Source: Burkholderia pyrrocinia
GTDB taxonomy: Bacteria > Pseudomonadota > Gammaproteobacteria > Burkholderiales > Burkholderiaceae
NCBI RefSeq assembly: GCF_001028665.1
Contig: NZ_CP011505.1
Span: 496,001 to 560,000 of the forward strand
Length of the DNA: 64,000 nt
Direction of reading: 5' to 3'
The position numbers were made by a program, and so were the translations under genes. The notes below the pieces were generated by a model. That model was not told the DNA's origin. It did no database searches and worked only from the letters and a program-made list of their open reading frames with translations. This document shows, one piece after another, positions 63,301 through 64,000 of this stretch. Numbering within the stretch: position 1 is the first letter of the stretch; the number at the start of each line of letters is the position of its first letter.

Positions 63301-64000
63301 GATTCCCGTTGCGACGAGCGCGGGCTGTACGAACGTGCCTTCGGCATGCGGTGTCGCGGCGAGCTCGCCGATCGATTGACCGTCGATGTACAGCTCGATG
63401 CCGAGCGTCGCGGAGTAGCGGCCGGCAATGTGGATCCAGTCGTCCGACCGTAGCGTCGCACTCGCCGTGGTCGTCTGCTCCACGCCGCCGACGAACGCCG
63501 TGAACGTCGGCACGCCGTTGTCGAGATAGAGCAGGAACGGCACCGGTTGCTTCGGATCGACGCTCTGAATGAGGATCTGGAGGCCCGCCTTGTACGGCCC
63601 GACGCTCTTGATCCACATCATCGTCGTGACCGCGTCGGTCGGAGCGTTCGTCATTTGCGGCAGCTTCACGTAGCTGCCGTTGTTGAACATGATCGCCGTC
63701 TGCTTCTCGAATTCGACCGTGTAGACGCCCGCGACGTGATGCCATTTGCCGATGTCCAGCGCGCGTGTCGAGGTCACCGTGCGCGCGACCTGACGCGTCT
63801 GGGTGTCCTGATTGACGCGCAGACCGAGCTTGCCGTCCGCCTCGATATACAACGACCAGCCCTGCCCGATCGCGTCGTTCCAGCGCGAGGCGACCGTCTG
63901 GGTCTGCCCGAGACTGTCGAGCCGCACCCACGCTTCGATGGTGAGCGCATCGAGCGTGCTCAACGTGTCGGCATTGCCAGCGTCGAGAAAACGCGAGCCG
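60364..64000 (-). CDS. Giant multi-LamG (concanavalin-like) protein, 5' end outside the window
   Basis: The frame is open through the right window edge, so at least 1211 residues are visible and the N-terminus is missing. At least three LamG-like jelly-roll domains are recognisable: ALTIEAWVRLDSLGQTQTVA; TTMMWIKSVGPYKAGLQILI with ELYIDGQSIGEL; and AQGLISNWRFDSGSGRIAYD with LIELRVWRRQRTAQQI. Each is followed by AYWPxxxxxG-type linkers. The remaining 650 residues (for example GFDMQLNTRFGVNFEERIQAGIG) are beta-rich and of unknown family. The last 40 are helical. LamG domains bind glycans or proteins, so a cell-surface or secreted role is plausible. The next gene starts 120 bp downstream on the same strand. 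Confidence 0.82.
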   Translation of the reverse strand, partial: GSRFLDAGNADTLSTLDALTIEAWVRLDSLGQTQTVASRWNDAIGQGWSLYIEADGKLGLRVNQDTQTRQVARTVTSTRALDIGKWHHVAGVYTVEFEKQTAIMFNNGSYVKLPQMTNAPTDAVTTMMWIKSVGPYKAGLQILIQSVDPKQPVPFLLYLDNGVPTFTAFVGGVEQTTTASATLRSDDWIHIAGRYSATLGIELYIDGQSIGELAATPHAEGTFVQPALVATGIDAAYSIGGMATQQSFTGMINEVSIWNRGLTADEIRQRISRPPSASDRGLAGYWPFADLFGTTVMDLAGTSNGELVGGNFVRVDKGQFAHKVFIDGRLQGFEHVTDPIVPTQAALMLGSGNYSDYLQGAVGDIRLWKAGRMNWQIEFFADRNLEANAQGLISNWRFDSGSGRIAYDAKSDNNAVIHDATLELSNEAVDKMWIHTTFRAGWTIYIDGARQTSDAYTLDKVGYGDAQATIGAQFYRSAFARQFTGELIELRVWRRQRTAQQIRENMYTQLVAGEPDLAAYWPLSEGSGSTVPDVTGWGADGVWIGDGTPKWQGALAPVGIELPAIRNTLGGLVTPYNASGKGAPGARQYGALEADAYGSSVAVYQRAYVYVAADGALALFGNFKVGDLDVQYIGQAQMAPTLIGYIEGAPPVPAENLKVYPGTPNIYTGSSSIAVDEVAARTLQYTANRDTGFDMQLNTRFGVNFEERIQAGIGVTKLLFGFISNIGVQANFMQSVGTVADALVSNETRITARKNVELRGGWKGNAYKIDNGYGQIWFPSNMGYALVRSATADMYALRIRGTGALVSYQLRRNPDIPEDMNIIMFRLRPTYVKNGTLDGWIGFEREASYKALQPGQFGSYFKPLEAYALKQLIDREHQQLRTYFDNFDAGSIGRRQNVVNFQPGDIGDTSNDLANILMGERQREAISTDDWKKKMARRNMVNTYVWTADGGFYAEEEQFTAVRQEQSGGAYSFHGKGGFYTEMKISVGVAFELDALFGGHIITQAAKSLAESEAFSLSVNVNGERYIGLMRDDPDTGMPDYSELPSPGKVRGYRFMSFYLAPTKKNFDEFKSVVDEDWLYRQGEYAGSFDPDALALRQALSNVNEVWRVLHRVTYVSRVPPQIKDAGESIPVDARRPDAESITNNYWLIAELPEGADPNPMAKVSEEADALIASLETQPVWGRILAKHRAGVKEDIMKYMRAYYGLPSSSA

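Noticed and set aside
61424..63931. Second long minus frame inside the LamG gene
   Set aside because: It overlaps the LamG reading frame and translates to arginine-rich sequence without domains.
63961..63963. TTG as the start of the LamG gene
   Set aside because: The frame stays open to the window edge, and the codons before it continue a LamG-like sequence, so the gene starts outside.

Overview
The window looks like a Burkholderia chromosome or large replicon, most likely from the cepacia complex. Most of it is very GC-rich and strongly biased to G/C at third codon positions. The gene families also fit: H-NS-type histone, OmpC-like porin, several CoA-transferase/CitE catabolic sets and an IS21-family element. 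No tRNA, rRNA or CRISPR array was seen. All calls come from reading the sequence and translations by eye; no database search was run.

Region 1 (1-4055) is an amino-acid ABC transporter (two permeases, the first cut by the window edge, and an ATPase), an aromatic amino-acid ammonia-lyase homologue and a HutC-type GntR regulator. The lyase homologue lacks the Ala-Ser-Gly triad that forms the MIO cofactor. Region 2 (4443-22439) is catabolic. A four-enzyme set (type III CoA-transferase, CitE-like lyase, MmgE/PrpD protein, cyclase-family hydrolase) plus an MFS transporter occurs twice. The first set also has an isochorismatase-like hydrolase and an MDR oxidoreductase. The second has a porin, a Tat-type MmgE/PrpD protein and an IclR regulator with two near-perfect palindromic operators over divergent promoters. 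A LysR gene lies between the sets.

Region 3 (22842-29919) has a small exported Gly/Ala-repeat protein, then genes for a pyrogallol-phloroglucinol transhydroxylase-like molybdoenzyme and its Fe-S subunit. These appear to have been inserted so that they cut the 3' end of an HflC-like SPFH gene, which sits beside a HflK-like gene.

Region 4 (about 30.0-46.5 kb) is clearly lower in GC and looks like acquired DNA. It encodes a type I secretion system (ABC exporter, HlyD-type adaptor, TolC-like channel) and its giant presumed substrate. The substrate gene originally coded for about 2826 residues: a beta-repeat protein with an embedded glycoside-hydrolase (GH113-like) domain, RTX-like repeats and a C-terminal secretion region. 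It is split by an IS21-family element of 1957 bp flanked by a GGGT target duplication. Removing the IS and one repeat restores one reading frame.

Region 5 (46.7-54.2 kb) holds a YhcG/DUF1016 nuclease remnant, a vapBC toxin-antitoxin pair, an H-NS gene with two small unknown genes, and several unknown genes including two WG-repeat proteins. Region 6 (54.8-57.9 kb) has a 7TM histidine kinase, a hotdog-fold thioesterase-like protein and a response regulator with an unrecognised output domain. Region 7 (58.1-64.0 kb, minus strand) has a giant multi-LamG protein running off the window, a protein fusing a Cys-rich N-terminus, a Hint domain and an HExxH metalloprotease, and a Cys-rich putative zinc-binding protein. 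Region 7 is my best candidate for an undescribed system. The MIO-less lyase operon and the kinase-thioesterase-regulator locus follow.
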